This document shows, one piece after another, positions 42,670 to 51,487 of a stretch of DNA of 64,000 nt. The notes beneath the pieces were generated by a model. The model was not told the DNA's origin and searched no databases. It saw only the letters and a list, made by a program, of their open reading frames with translations. The stretch is from positions 1 to 64,000 of the forward strand of contig CAZVYY010000025.1 of NCBI GenBank assembly GCA_964630775.1, read 5' to 3'. Every line of letters starts with the position of its first letter. Position 1 is the first letter of the stretch. Both the position numbers and the translations under genes were made by a program. The DNA is from Anaeroglomus sp964630775. Lineage in GTDB: Bacteria > Planctomycetota > Phycisphaerae > Sedimentisphaerales > Anaerohalosphaeraceae.

Positions 42670-44616
42670 TTACTTCCAGTCATCCGTACGGAAAGACGAT
42701 GCCGGCAGACCCTCTTTATTCCCCAGCGGCCCGGTGGACCAGTTGGTCCACGCATACCGCACGGCAACCGGCGAGGTCACCTGGTCACTCCAGACAACCA
42801 CCGTATCGCCTTCAATCACGGCCTGGGCGGGAACAAATACCTTATCTTCTCCGGCAATCACAAACTCAGATAATTGGCCCTCCCTGGCCAAAAGCCCTCC
42901 GTTGGTATAATCAAAAGACAAGCGTATCTTCTGTCCTTCAATCTTCATCAATTTATACATCGGCCCGCTGAAAGCTGCAACCTTTTTATTATAATTTTTT
43001 GCAAGCGCATTCAGCGCCAGCCGTTTGCCGACATCCTGTTTGTTTTTCGGATGAATGTCGCGTTCCTCGCCGATATCCATCGTCGACGCCATACCGCCGT
43101 TTTTGACAGCCGCCAGGGCCTTGACCTGGGCTTCACGCAGATACGCAGATTCACTATTGCCCGAACCGCTGTACACATACGGAGCAATCTGCACCCAGTA
43201 GAACGGGAAATCGCCAATGCCCCAATGCCTGCGCCAATCGGAAATCATCGCCGGCAGCAATTGAGCATATTCATCCGAACGACCGATATTGGATTCACCC
43301 TGATACCAGATCGCACCGGCAATGCCGTAAGGAACAAGCGGCTGAATCATCCCGTTGAATAATGACGTTGGTGTGTTGGCATTGAATCCGCCATCCACAT
43401 TCGGCGCACCGGGAAGCGGCTGATTGGACAGGCTGGCTTTGTATTTCCAGGCCCCGGCAAGCGTGGCACAGGTTTTGACATCCGCCCCCACCGGCCCGAT
43501 GCGCATCTGTTCCTTGCTGCCGTTGAAACCGCCTTCGCCGCCGGTATCCACAACCCGCACCGCAATCACATTCGGCCCAACCCGCAGCGCAGTCGTCGGA
43601 ATCACATATTTACGCTCTTTATTATATCCAACCGTTCCGCCAATCTTGACCCCATTGACCCATACCGTATCGATATCGTCAATCGGCCCCAGATGCAGTT
43701 CCATCGGATTGCGTGCCCATGACGGCGGCAGATTCGTCACACGACGGAACCAGACGATTCCATCGACCGGTTCAAGGTCCGATCCCGCCCAGAACGTAGG
43801 CTGCTCCATCTCTTTCCAGTCGCTGGTATCCAGTTGCGGATCCTGCCAATTGCCCTGCGTGCCCGGATCGATAGCGGCAATTTTCTGCTCCCATTCACTG
43901 ACGGCCTTCGTGATCATCTCGTTCAGCTTCCCGGGATTCTTCGCAAACTCCTGATATTGTTTGGCCGTATTCACATAATGGGCAAAAGGAGCCAGACCCT
44001 CTTCACTCGTCCACGATTCCGCCGGCGTGCCGCCCCAACTGGTATTAATCAGACCAATCGGAACATTCAAATTGCTGTACAGTTCTTTGCCGAAATAATA
44101 CGCCACGGCACTGAAATTCATCAGGGCACCGGGGTGGGTCAGCTCCCACGTGCCGGCACAATCATCCAGCGGCACGGCGGAAATCTTCTTTTGCACAGTA
44201 AAAAGACGGATATTATCATTATTTTCGTCTTTGATCGCATCACCCAGCCGCAGCATCGCAAACGTAAACTCCATATTGGACTGACCCGAGCAAACCCAAA
44301 CCTCCCCAGCCAGCACATTGCTTAAGGTGATGGTATTGCTGCCCTTAATGGTCAATGTCAACGGCTTGCCGTCGGCGGACGGAGTGTCGATTTTGACCCG
44401 CCACTTCCCGTCTTTGTCGGCCTTGACAGAGGTTCCAAACCACATCCACGACCCTTTGACCTCGACTTTTTCGCCGGCATTCGCCCAGCCCCACACGGCG
44501 ACTTTGCTTTTCTGCTGGATGACCATATTATCCCCGAAAATCGCCGGCAGCTTCACATCGCCGTAAGTTATTGCCACAAGGCACAATAGAAACGCTAACG
44601 CCGTCCACTTCTTCAT
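42670..44616 (-). CDS. Sialate O-acetylesterase, secreted
   Basis: A 648-residue SGNH-type esterase that deacetylates sialic acids or, in planctomycetes, probably other acetylated sugars. A signal peptide covers about 1-19. An N-terminal beta domain leads to the catalytic region with S113 in VCSGQSNMEF, then WYQGESNI and the Asp/His region DIGEERDIHPKNKQDVG. A galactose-binding-like insertion (about 245-370) is present, as in longer family members. The start at 44616 has ACAGGAGATG upstream; upstream codons of the same frame look non-coding. A strong terminator follows. Confidence 0.9.
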   Translation of the reverse strand: MKKWTALAFLLCLVAITYGDVKLPAIFGDNMVIQQKSKVAVWGWANAGEKVEVKGSWMWFGTSVKADKDGKWRVKIDTPSADGKPLTLTIKGSNTITLSNVLAGEVWVCSGQSNMEFTFAMLRLGDAIKDENNDNIRLFTVQKKISAVPLDDCAGTWELTHPGALMNFSAVAYYFGKELYSNLNVPIGLINTSWGGTPAESWTSEEGLAPFAHYVNTAKQYQEFAKNPGKLNEMITKAVSEWEQKIAAIDPGTQGNWQDPQLDTSDWKEMEQPTFWAGSDLEPVDGIVWFRRVTNLPPSWARNPMELHLGPIDDIDTVWVNGVKIGGTVGYNKERKYVIPTTALRVGPNVIAVRVVDTGGEGGFNGSKEQMRIGPVGADVKTCATLAGAWKYKASLSNQPLPGAPNVDGGFNANTPTSLFNGMIQPLVPYGIAGAIWYQGESNIGRSDEYAQLLPAMISDWRRHWGIGDFPFYWVQIAPYVYSGSGNSESAYLREAQVKALAAVKNGGMASTMDIGEERDIHPKNKQDVGKRLALNALAKNYNKKVAAFSGPMYKLMKIEGQKIRLSFDYTNGGLLAREGQLSEFVIAGEDKVFVPAQAVIEGDTVVVWSDQVTSPVAVRYAWTNWSTGPLGNKEGLPASSFRTDDWK

Positions 44617-44717
44617 AATGCATCTCCTGTTCAAATTGATGATTTCCTTATGATATATGATAAAACTGTACCGCAAATTGTTACAGAGGCAAGCTTTTTT
44701 TCGTCCTTGTTTTCCGG

Positions 44718-44746
44718 TTGCAGATATTGTCCCATAGACGTACAAT
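44718..44746 (+). promoter_or_regulatory. Promoter of the 570-residue orphan gene
   Basis: TTGCAG (44718-44723), 17 bases, then TACAAT (44741-44746), 27 bases before the ATG. Confidence 0.55.
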
Positions 44747-44773
44747 GATAGAAACAAAATAGAAAGGGTTGCT

Positions 44774-46486
44774 ATGCTGCACAACAATGACCTCGAAAAA
44801 TACAGTTCCGCCGTCACGCTGTCGGACATGGAATGTTTTGTTTTCCCTGAATTAATGTACAGCCTCGTGCTGGCCAACCTGATGAGCCCGGTCATCTGGA
44901 AATGGCGACAGGAAGACTGCTTCGTCAAGCTGGAAGGCAAGCCCCCCTACCGCAAGCTGATGCGGCTGCGGCAGTACATCATGGACGAATTCGAGTTCAA
45001 TCTCGATTTGCAGACCTGGGGTCTGACCACCAAGGATGCCGAGATCGCCCGCTTCGAAAAATACATCCCCCGCGATCAGATCGCCCGAAGCAACGCCCTG
45101 TTCGGCTATCAGGGCGACCAGTATTATTTCGACGTCGATATCCGCCGCCACTTCGGCCTCGATGCCTATGACGGCGACATCATCCCCTACTGGAAGACCG
45201 AAACGGTCGAGGCGATGAACGCCTTTCGCCGCAAACCCGGCTACAACTCCGGCGCCGGCGAATGCGTCTCGCTGTCGGCCCTCTATGCGGCGGCGGCGTT
45301 TATCGTCTGCGGTATCCCGCTGGAGGATATCTTCATGGTGCTGACGCCCCTGCATTCACAGGACTTTATCGACATCCAGGATGGCGTCATCTGCAACAAC
45401 CGCCGGATGGTCACCAAGGCCATGTGGTTCAACGGCACCGAAATCAGCATGAAGGCCCAGCGCGCCATCCGCAACGAACAAGTCACCATCGTCGGCCACA
45501 ACACCGGCTGGGTGCACTGCCTTTACGACCGCGCCACCATCCAGCCCAATGAATTCGCCCGCCTGCGCCAGAAACTGTCGGACTTTCTGACCGCACCGCT
45601 CAATGCGCTCAACTTCGCCAATTTTCTGAGGGCCAATCATGCCTATCATCCGTATTTTCAGTTCTGCCGTCACCAGCGGGGCAAACGCATGTTTGTCAAG
45701 GCCGAAGTCCTGTTCGGCTATGAACACGGCAGCCGCTTCCGCATCGGCGATGAAACCTTTGAAAAACTGCTGGATGAGGTCCTCAGCGACGACTATCTGC
45801 CCTATCCGCACGAAGGTCGTATCTGCTGCGAACAGTTGCGGGCCTATCTCGAATACGATAATATCGATATCTACAAGCCCGACGACCGATACAAACTGGC
45901 ACGGTTTCTGGCGCCGTTTATACCGCAGGCCGAAAAGCTGGTCGCCGACCTGCTGGACTTCCTGAAGATTACGCCCAATCTGCCAGGCGAGCAGAAACAA
46001 TACGAGCCAAACGAACCGATTCGCATCCCGAATACCTGGACACGTCAGCAGATTATCGATTACCTGCAATCCATCCGCAGCAAAAGCATCACCGCCGACC
46101 TGGCGTTTTATGCCTATCGCGATATGGACACCTGCGACTGGCAGCCGTTTTTGAAGGCGGCGATGGAACGCTGCCCGGTCAGTATCGAGGCCTGCAAGGA
46201 CAAAACCCCCGAACAGGTCTATCAATGGCTCAACGATATGCCCAATGACTCGATTTACGATGGCAACCGCCTCGCCCAGCCGGATGAAGTCGCCAATTAC
46301 ACCACCGGCGACGGCGTCGAAAAAGCCATCACTATGGCCAACATCCTCTGTGCCCGGAACCCCGAAAAAACAGTTCACCTCAACATCGCAGGCCCCAAAG
46401 TCCTCCTGACCGATGAAGGCAAAGAATACGTATTTGCTTCGGCTAAGAATTTCCAGAAGAAACTCGAACTAAATAAAAACACATAA
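44774..46486 (+). CDS. Uncharacterised protein with transglutaminase-like Cys motif
   Basis: A 570-residue soluble protein with no signal peptide or membrane segment. I do not recognise the family. Residues 160-200 (GAGECVSLSALYAAAAF, then VCGIPLEDIFMVL, then LHSQDFIDI) resemble the core of transglutaminase-like cysteine peptidases: C164 at the head of a helix, then a strand with H194, then an Asp (D197 or D200). The rest is helical, Trp/Tyr-rich and lacks other motifs. The fold call is inference; a structural or non-catalytic role is possible. It has its own promoter and stands divergent from the esterase. Confidence 0.75.
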   Translation: MLHNNDLEKYSSAVTLSDMECFVFPELMYSLVLANLMSPVIWKWRQEDCFVKLEGKPPYRKLMRLRQYIMDEFEFNLDLQTWGLTTKDAEIARFEKYIPRDQIARSNALFGYQGDQYYFDVDIRRHFGLDAYDGDIIPYWKTETVEAMNAFRRKPGYNSGAGECVSLSALYAAAAFIVCGIPLEDIFMVLTPLHSQDFIDIQDGVICNNRRMVTKAMWFNGTEISMKAQRAIRNEQVTIVGHNTGWVHCLYDRATIQPNEFARLRQKLSDFLTAPLNALNFANFLRANHAYHPYFQFCRHQRGKRMFVKAEVLFGYEHGSRFRIGDETFEKLLDEVLSDDYLPYPHEGRICCEQLRAYLEYDNIDIYKPDDRYKLARFLAPFIPQAEKLVADLLDFLKITPNLPGEQKQYEPNEPIRIPNTWTRQQIIDYLQSIRSKSITADLAFYAYRDMDTCDWQPFLKAAMERCPVSIEACKDKTPEQVYQWLNDMPNDSIYDGNRLAQPDEVANYTTGDGVEKAITMANILCARNPEKTVHLNIAGPKVLLTDEGKEYVFASAKNFQKKLELNKNT

Positions 46487-46522
46487 GAAGAACATTACTC
46501 TCTAATTTCAAGGAAACAAGAC

Positions 46523-47089
46523 ATGACACTCAGCAGAATAATACCTTTGTTTTTAGTCGTTCTTGCAGGCTGCCCTATTATGCCAGGTTCCCGACTGTAC
46601 GAACCTCTTCCTCAGTGGGAACGTCAGTATTTTGAAACAGCCCGGCGTGATGTATTTCCCGATGATGTCCGTAAATCGCCTGATGAGTATAAAGATACCC
46701 TCGTTGTCTGGACAGGCATTATAAAAACTATTTCAATAGACACGGAAGATAATGAGCGTGTCGCACGGTTTACAATCGAACATCACTATTTTGACTGGAT
46801 TGAAGACAATGGCATCCAGAGAGAAAAGTTTTTCCTGTCGCCAAGAGGAGAAGGTATGTTTGCCCTTGGATGGGCGATCGACCCTGCACGTTATGATCAA
46901 TTCATGGAGGATTTTGCTGTAGGCGATATGATCATTGCATATGGAAATCCCAGCATGATTAAGGACCAACTGATCAGCTTTTATCCCACATTCACTATCC
47001 GCCCTGTCAAACCACAATGGTATCGTACTGATATATTAGATTATGGCAGACCGGGAGAACCCAGTAAAGTCCTCAAGACCGCTTTTTAG
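46523..47089 (+). CDS. Hypothetical lipoprotein
   Basis: A 188-residue protein with a clear lipobox (LVVLAGC, Cys at about 17). The following stretch (ETARRDVFPDDVRKSPDEYKDTLVVWTGII) and the later beta-strand pattern suggest an OB-fold-like lipoprotein loosely reminiscent of Slp-type proteins, but I cannot assign it. An AAGGAAAC site precedes the ATG. It follows the 570-residue orphan by 36 bases and may be cotranscribed, although its codon use is less GC-rich. Confidence 0.7.
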   Translation: MTLSRIIPLFLVVLAGCPIMPGSRLYEPLPQWERQYFETARRDVFPDDVRKSPDEYKDTLVVWTGIIKTISIDTEDNERVARFTIEHHYFDWIEDNGIQREKFFLSPRGEGMFALGWAIDPARYDQFMEDFAVGDMIIAYGNPSMIKDQLISFYPTFTIRPVKPQWYRTDILDYGRPGEPSKVLKTAF

Positions 47090-47117
47090 AATCGATTGAA
47101 ATTGTTACCATAAAAAA

Positions 47118-47660
47118 ATGATTACACTGCAAATAATCAATCCACACTGGATTCAAGGTAGCATGGATGATCCAGAAGATCAATGTTCTCACGGCGCTAT
47201 CCAGTTTTCTGTAGATTCTACGGTATATATAAATCCCGCTGATGGCGACTGGTCCACCAGTGCCGCAGGCCTGTTCCTGCTCCGTACCATAGATTCCGAT
47301 CACACGCCGGAAAATTCTGTGGCAGAGAATAATTTTCTTATTCCATGCTGCGGCAATTGTGTATGGCCCGCTGAAAACCAGAGATTTATTTGTTCAATTA
47401 TGGGATGCAATACCGGCATCAATCCGGAATTGCACCACAGCGACGGAAAAGTACATCTGAAGCTGCATGAAAAAGAATCCACTGTCGAATTAAAAGAGTG
47501 GGTGCTTGCAGTGCTGGACTTCATTCAACAAGTCGAATCCTGTTATGAACACTGCACCCCAAAAGCTGCAATCCAGGAAGACCTCGACCGCCAGGGCTGG
47601 AGTGCCTTCTGGCAGGAATGGCAGCAAAGGAAGAAACGGGCGGAAGAAATAACAAAATAG
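47118..47660 (+). CDS. Hypothetical cytoplasmic protein
   Basis: A 180-residue protein without signal or membrane segment. The N-terminal half is beta-rich (ITLQIINPHWIQGSMDDPEDQCSHGAIQFSV) and contains Cys pairs CCGNC and CSIMGC. The C-terminal half is helical, ending in a charged segment. The layout recalls small immunity-type proteins, but no family is recognised. It lies 28 bases after the lipoprotein gene. AT-richer composition sets it apart from most neighbours. Confidence 0.6.
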   Translation: MITLQIINPHWIQGSMDDPEDQCSHGAIQFSVDSTVYINPADGDWSTSAAGLFLLRTIDSDHTPENSVAENNFLIPCCGNCVWPAENQRFICSIMGCNTGINPELHHSDGKVHLKLHEKESTVELKEWVLAVLDFIQQVESCYEHCTPKAAIQEDLDRQGWSAFWQEWQQRKKRAEEITK

Positions 47661-47684
47661 CCGCAGATCCCCAACCCAGCCCTG

Positions 47685-48299
47685 TTAAGCTGGGCAATTA
47701 TCTTTCTTGTCCACCCTGGCCGACAGCCCCGGCAGCAATTCCGGGTGGTCAAGCTGCTCCAGCGTCTGGCGGATAAATTCCTTCCAGTGCGGCAAACGGT
47801 GCGTTCGCCGCTGTAAGATAATATTCCGTAAGGTTTTATAGCTCATACACCACATCCGCGTCTGCAAGAACCCTTCCGGCAGCCGTTTTTTAACCGCAAT
47901 CAGGTCGTTGGCCTTGGCCGCCTCATAAATCCATCGCAGCGTCTCGGGCGAGCAGCTTTCCGGCTCAAAATTATCCTTCAAAAACTTCTGCACCGCCTTT
48001 TCATCATGGATATCAATGCTCAGCAGTTCCTGGGTCAGCGTGTGCATCGTGCTTTCGGACTGCTTGGTCGAAAGCCGGAACGTGTCGGCCTCCTGCCAGA
48101 AATACCGCGGCCCGCGCACATCCAGCCACACCACAATGCTTTCCAGAAACTTGTTATGCCCGCCATCCTTGTCGGCCAGCTTCTGTGCCACCACCGACAT
48201 CTTGTCCGGACATTGCTTTTTATTATGCGCAAGCCCAATCAGCGCCGGCTTATACCCCGCTTCCTGAGCTTTTTTCACATTCAAATATATACTATCCAT
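47685..48299 (-). CDS. Phage-type protein, possibly ThyX-like
   Basis: A 204-residue protein. The segment GPRYFWQEADTFRLSTKQSESTMHTLT and the later RMWCMSYKTLRNIILQRRTHRLPHW resemble uncharacterised phage proteins of the flavin-dependent thymidylate synthase superfamily: Arg/Ser/His-rich motif, then a LR-x-R-rich helix. The canonical ThyX motif RHRxxSxNExSxRY is not exact, so catalysis is doubtful. The start at 48299 has AAAGGAGAG five bases upstream. A lone gene between orphan proteins and the lipid operon, it is probably acquired cargo. Confidence 0.6.
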   Translation of the reverse strand: MDSIYLNVKKAQEAGYKPALIGLAHNKKQCPDKMSVVAQKLADKDGGHNKFLESIVVWLDVRGPRYFWQEADTFRLSTKQSESTMHTLTQELLSIDIHDEKAVQKFLKDNFEPESCSPETLRWIYEAAKANDLIAVKKRLPEGFLQTRMWCMSYKTLRNIILQRRTHRLPHWKEFIRQTLEQLDHPELLPGLSARVDKKDNCPA

Positions 48300-48395
48300 A
48301 ACTCTCCTTTGGACCGTCAATCAAACAATAGACCCACCACTGTAAAAACTTGCCTGCAAAAGTCAAAAATAAAATCGCTCTGTCAAAAAACAATC

Positions 48396-48500
48396 TGTTA
48401 CCTTGACCCCGGAGGGGTCGCATAAAATAGCCGGGGGTGGAAACCTCCGGAAAAGGGCTTTCTGCCTCAAGCCCCAGCGGGGCGACACAAATGCGATTTT
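48396..48500 (+). repeat. Three-hairpin interspersed repeat, copy A
   Basis: Three consecutive GC-rich stems: GACCCCGGAGGGGTC (48405-48419), CCGGGGGT/ACCTCCGG (48431-48450) and GCCCCAGCGGGGC (48471-48483), linked by conserved spacers such as ATAAAATAG and CGACACAAA. Copy B lies inverted at 63064-63172 with near-identical stems and spacers. No protein is encoded. Copy A lies in the 313-base gap upstream of psd. Confidence 0.85.
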
Positions 48501-48575
48501 CTACCGAACCAAACAAAATCCCAAACACCGCCGAATGCCCACAGAAGACGATGCAAAAAGACTTGAATTCCGGCC

Positions 48576-48604
48576 TTGTGGAAACCTCCCGAATGCGGTA
48601 TGAT
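48576..48604 (+). promoter_or_regulatory. Promoter of the psd-pssA operon
   Basis: TTGTGG (48576-48581), 17 bases, then TATGAT (48599-48604). The expected start of transcription (about 48611) is within two bases of the psd ATG (48613), which has no ribosome site. The mRNA is probably leaderless. Confidence 0.6.
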
Positions 48605-48612
48605 GCCCGGCT

Positions 48613-49326
48613 ATGCGAATTCCTCTGACAAAATATGGTTTACCGCAAGTCGCGGTCATCCCGCTGGCCCTGGCCGCGGCAATGGTCGTCTATTGGCTGA
48701 TTGCCAGGTATTGTTTTGCCTCATCAGTCTGGCAAAGCAAAGGTCTGACGTTTGCCTGCGTCTGGCTGCCGGAACTCGTTCTCTTCATCGTGCTGGCATG
48801 GGCATTATCGTTCTTTCGCGACCCCTACCGCGTCATCCCGATTGACCCTAAAGCCATGCTTTCCCCGGCAGATGGAACCATTACGGATATAGAAATCGTG
48901 GAAAACGACCCTGCATTCCCCTATAAGGCGATGCGAATCGGCATCTTTCTGAGCATTTTCAACGTCCACATCAACCGCGCCCCCTGTGCGGCCCGCGTGG
49001 GCGAAATCAAATACAAACCCGGCCAGTTTAAAAATGCCATGAGCCCCACCAGCGGCCGCGTCAACGAATCCAACGATGTACGCATGACCCGCCTCGACGA
49101 GCCTAAAGACGAAATCATGGTCCGCCAGATTTCCGGCGCCATCGCCCGCCGCATCGTCTGCGAACCCAAAACCGGCGACACCCTCGCTCAGGGCCAGCAA
49201 TTCGGCATGCTTAAATTCGGCTCGCGTACGGAACTCTACGTCCCCATCAAAGACAACGTCAAATGCCAGGTCCAGCTCGGCGACAAAGTCCAGGCCGGCC
49301 TGACGGTATTGGTGAGATACGAATGA
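48613..49326 (+). CDS. psd: Phosphatidylserine decarboxylase proenzyme
   Basis: A 237-residue self-cleaving pyruvoyl enzyme making phosphatidylethanolamine. It is of the short (PSD-A/archaetidylserine-type) class, with N-terminal membrane helices (about 12-68), MLSPADGTITDIE (D87), FLSIFNVHINRAP (H119) and the cleavage site G203-S204 in KFGSRTELYVP. Its stop overlaps the pssA start (ATGA), so the pathway order is reversed on the transcript but tightly coupled. Confidence 0.93.
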   Translation: MRIPLTKYGLPQVAVIPLALAAAMVVYWLIARYCFASSVWQSKGLTFACVWLPELVLFIVLAWALSFFRDPYRVIPIDPKAMLSPADGTITDIEIVENDPAFPYKAMRIGIFLSIFNVHINRAPCAARVGEIKYKPGQFKNAMSPTSGRVNESNDVRMTRLDEPKDEIMVRQISGAIARRIVCEPKTGDTLAQGQQFGMLKFGSRTELYVPIKDNVKCQVQLGDKVQAGLTVLVRYE

Positions 49327-50231
49327 ACGGAAACGAACAGCCCAAAAAAAGACGGTTTTTCTTTCGCCGCAACAGACCCCGACGTCTGCAATACATCACC
49401 CTGCTGCCGTCGCTGGTCACATTGATTAACGGCGTCTGCGGTTTCGCCGCCATCGGTATGGCCGCCAAAGGCCAGGAACACTTCGCCGCCGCCGGCTTCA
49501 TGCTTTATGCCGCGATGATCGCCGACATGCTCGATGGCCGACTGGCCCGCATGAGCCACTCCACCTCCAGCTTCGGCGGACAGCTCGACAGCCTCTGCGA
49601 TATGCTCAGCTTCGGCGCCGCCCCGGCATTTTTAACCTTTAAACTGCTGATGGGGACCCTGCCGATTATCCTGTCGCCTTCCATCAAGCTGATGGGCGAT
49701 TTCGTCGAACGTCTCATCTGGCTGGCTGCCGCAGTCTATCTGTGCTGTGCCGCGGTTCGCCTGGCCCGCTTTAACGTCGAAAACGTCGAAGATGAAACCG
49801 CCCACATGAGCTTTTCGGGCCTGCCAACCCCCGCCGCCGCCGGAGTCCTGGCCAGCCTGATTATCCTCTATCAGCATCTGGTCAGCGACGCCGCCAAAGA
49901 CACGATTCTTTTTGAAGCGGGACGCTGGCTGATTATCCACGCCCTGCCCTTTATCACCATCGGCCTGGCCGCGCTCATGGTCAGCCGGGTTCGTTACCCG
50001 CACGTGGTCAACCAGTACCTCCGCGGCAAAAAGCCCATCACCCATCTGGTCTGGGCCGGCGTGTTATTCGGCGTCATCTTCCTGTGCGGCCTGCAGGTGG
50101 CGATGGCGATTGCCTTCGTCGGATTCGCCTCCACCGGCTTTGTCCGCTGGCTGTCGTACCACACATTCATCGGCAGGCTCTTCGGGCGAAAACTCCAGCA
50201 CCCCGTCGGCCCGCATCAGCATACGGTATGA
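49323..50231 (+). CDS. pssA: CDP-diacylglycerol-serine O-phosphatidyltransferase
   Basis: A 302-residue integral membrane enzyme that joins serine to CDP-diacylglycerol. The CDP-alcohol phosphotransferase motif D68xxD71GxxAR...GxxxD89xxxD93 is complete (DMLDGRLAR, then GGQLDSLCDML). About seven helices follow. A basic N-terminus (KKRRFFFRRNRPRR) faces the cytoplasm. Overlaps at both ends (ATGA with psd, ATGA with hemW) show translational coupling. The product feeds Psd. Confidence 0.92.
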   Translation: MNGNEQPKKRRFFFRRNRPRRLQYITLLPSLVTLINGVCGFAAIGMAAKGQEHFAAAGFMLYAAMIADMLDGRLARMSHSTSSFGGQLDSLCDMLSFGAAPAFLTFKLLMGTLPIILSPSIKLMGDFVERLIWLAAAVYLCCAAVRLARFNVENVEDETAHMSFSGLPTPAAAGVLASLIILYQHLVSDAAKDTILFEAGRWLIIHALPFITIGLAALMVSRVRYPHVVNQYLRGKKPITHLVWAGVLFGVIFLCGLQVAMAIAFVGFASTGFVRWLSYHTFIGRLFGRKLQHPVGPHQHTV

Positions 50232-51391
50232 ATCCCGGAGCACCCCACTCTTCCGCACTGAATACCCCGGCGGATTGCTCTGTCTATATCCACATCCCGT
50301 TTTGCACCCGCAAGTGCCGCTACTGCGCCTTTTATTCCATCACCGCCGACGCTATCCAGCAGCAGGATTATCTGAATGCTGTCCGTCGAGAATTAGAAAT
50401 GTATGCGCCCTGTCCGTCTTTTTCCACCGTCTTTCTCGGCGGCGGCTCCCCCTCGGCCATGCAGCGGGATTTGCTGTATGCACTGCTCGACTGGATTACC
50501 CCGCAAGCCCAGCCGGACGCGGAACGGACCATCGAAGTCAACCCCCGCCAGACCGATGCGGAATTCTTTAACCAGATTCGCCGGCGCGGCATCAACCGCA
50601 TCTCCATCGGCGCCCAGTCTTTCAATCCCGAAGAACTGGCGTTTCTGGGGCGTATCCATGATGTCCAGGATATCCTCCAATGCGTCCACGACGCAAGAAC
50701 CGCAGGTTTCGACAATATCGGGCTGGATTTAATCTTCGCCATCCCCGGCTCAACCTTATCCGACTGGAAAGACTCACTGGACAAAGCCATTGCCCTCCAG
50801 CCACGTCACATCTCCGCCTACAGCCTGACCTACGAAGGCGACACGCCACTGGTACGTGACACCGCCGCAGGCCAAATCACGCCCGTCAGCGATGAACTGG
50901 ACCGCCGGATGTACGAATTAACCATCGACACCCTCGCCGCCGCAGGCTTCCAGCAATACGAAATCTCCAACTTCGCCCGCCCCGGCTTCGAATGCCGCCA
51001 CAACCTCCGCTATTGGAAAAACCGGCCATACATTGGTCTTGGCCCCGCCGCGGCAGGCTGGTTCCGAGACAAGCGGACCGAAAATATCCCCGACCTGCAG
51101 TCCTACATTGCCGCCATAGAACACCGGCAATTTGCCTATGAAAGCGAACACTCGCCAAGTCCGGAGGAATTCGCCTGTGAAACAGCCGTTTTAAATCTTC
51201 GAACCCGCACCGGCATAGAACCAGTGGAATTTCAGCGGCAAACCGGGTATGATATCGCTGCCTTGTTTGCCGCCCCGATTGCCGAGCATCTGCATCAGGC
51301 TCATCTGGAATGGCACAAGGGATGTTTGCGGCTGACGCGCAGCGCCCTCGGCATCGCCGATACCGTCCTGTGCGATTTCGCAGCAGTATAA
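50228..51391 (+). CDS. hemW: Radical SAM heme chaperone HemW
   Basis: A 387-residue radical SAM protein of the HemW/HemN-like group. The 4Fe-4S ligands are C26, C30, C33 (HIPFCTRKCRYCAF). Other motifs are GGGSPSAM, EVNPRQTD, RISIGAQSFN and IGLDLIFAIPG. HemN-specific N-terminal residues are absent, supporting a heme chaperone rather than coproporphyrinogen dehydrogenase. The ATG at 50228 overlaps the pssA stop. An upstream in-frame ATG would lie far inside pssA. Confidence 0.9.
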   Translation: MNPGAPHSSALNTPADCSVYIHIPFCTRKCRYCAFYSITADAIQQQDYLNAVRRELEMYAPCPSFSTVFLGGGSPSAMQRDLLYALLDWITPQAQPDAERTIEVNPRQTDAEFFNQIRRRGINRISIGAQSFNPEELAFLGRIHDVQDILQCVHDARTAGFDNIGLDLIFAIPGSTLSDWKDSLDKAIALQPRHISAYSLTYEGDTPLVRDTAAGQITPVSDELDRRMYELTIDTLAAAGFQQYEISNFARPGFECRHNLRYWKNRPYIGLGPAAAGWFRDKRTENIPDLQSYIAAIEHRQFAYESEHSPSPEEFACETAVLNLRTRTGIEPVEFQRQTGYDIAALFAAPIAEHLHQAHLEWHKGCLRLTRSALGIADTVLCDFAAV

Positions 51392-51416
51392 AGTGACAAA
51401 TTACAATAACAATTTT

Positions 51417-51440
51417 GCTGGAAGCCGGCTGCTGGAAGCC
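51417..51440 (+). repeat. Short direct repeat in the hemW-truD gap
   Basis: GCTGGAAGCC occurs at 51417-51426 and again at 51431-51440. Similar GCTGGAAGC words reappear at 61625 and 63229, near the other interspersed repeats. Confidence 0.5.
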
Positions 51441-51487
51441 AAACTATAGCAGCCTGTATCCGGCATAGAATCCAAGGTCTGTATAAA

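Noticed and set aside
44617..44940. Longer N-terminus of the sialate O-acetylesterase
   Set aside because: It overlaps the divergent promoter and gene. A signal peptide with a good ribosome site starts at 44616.
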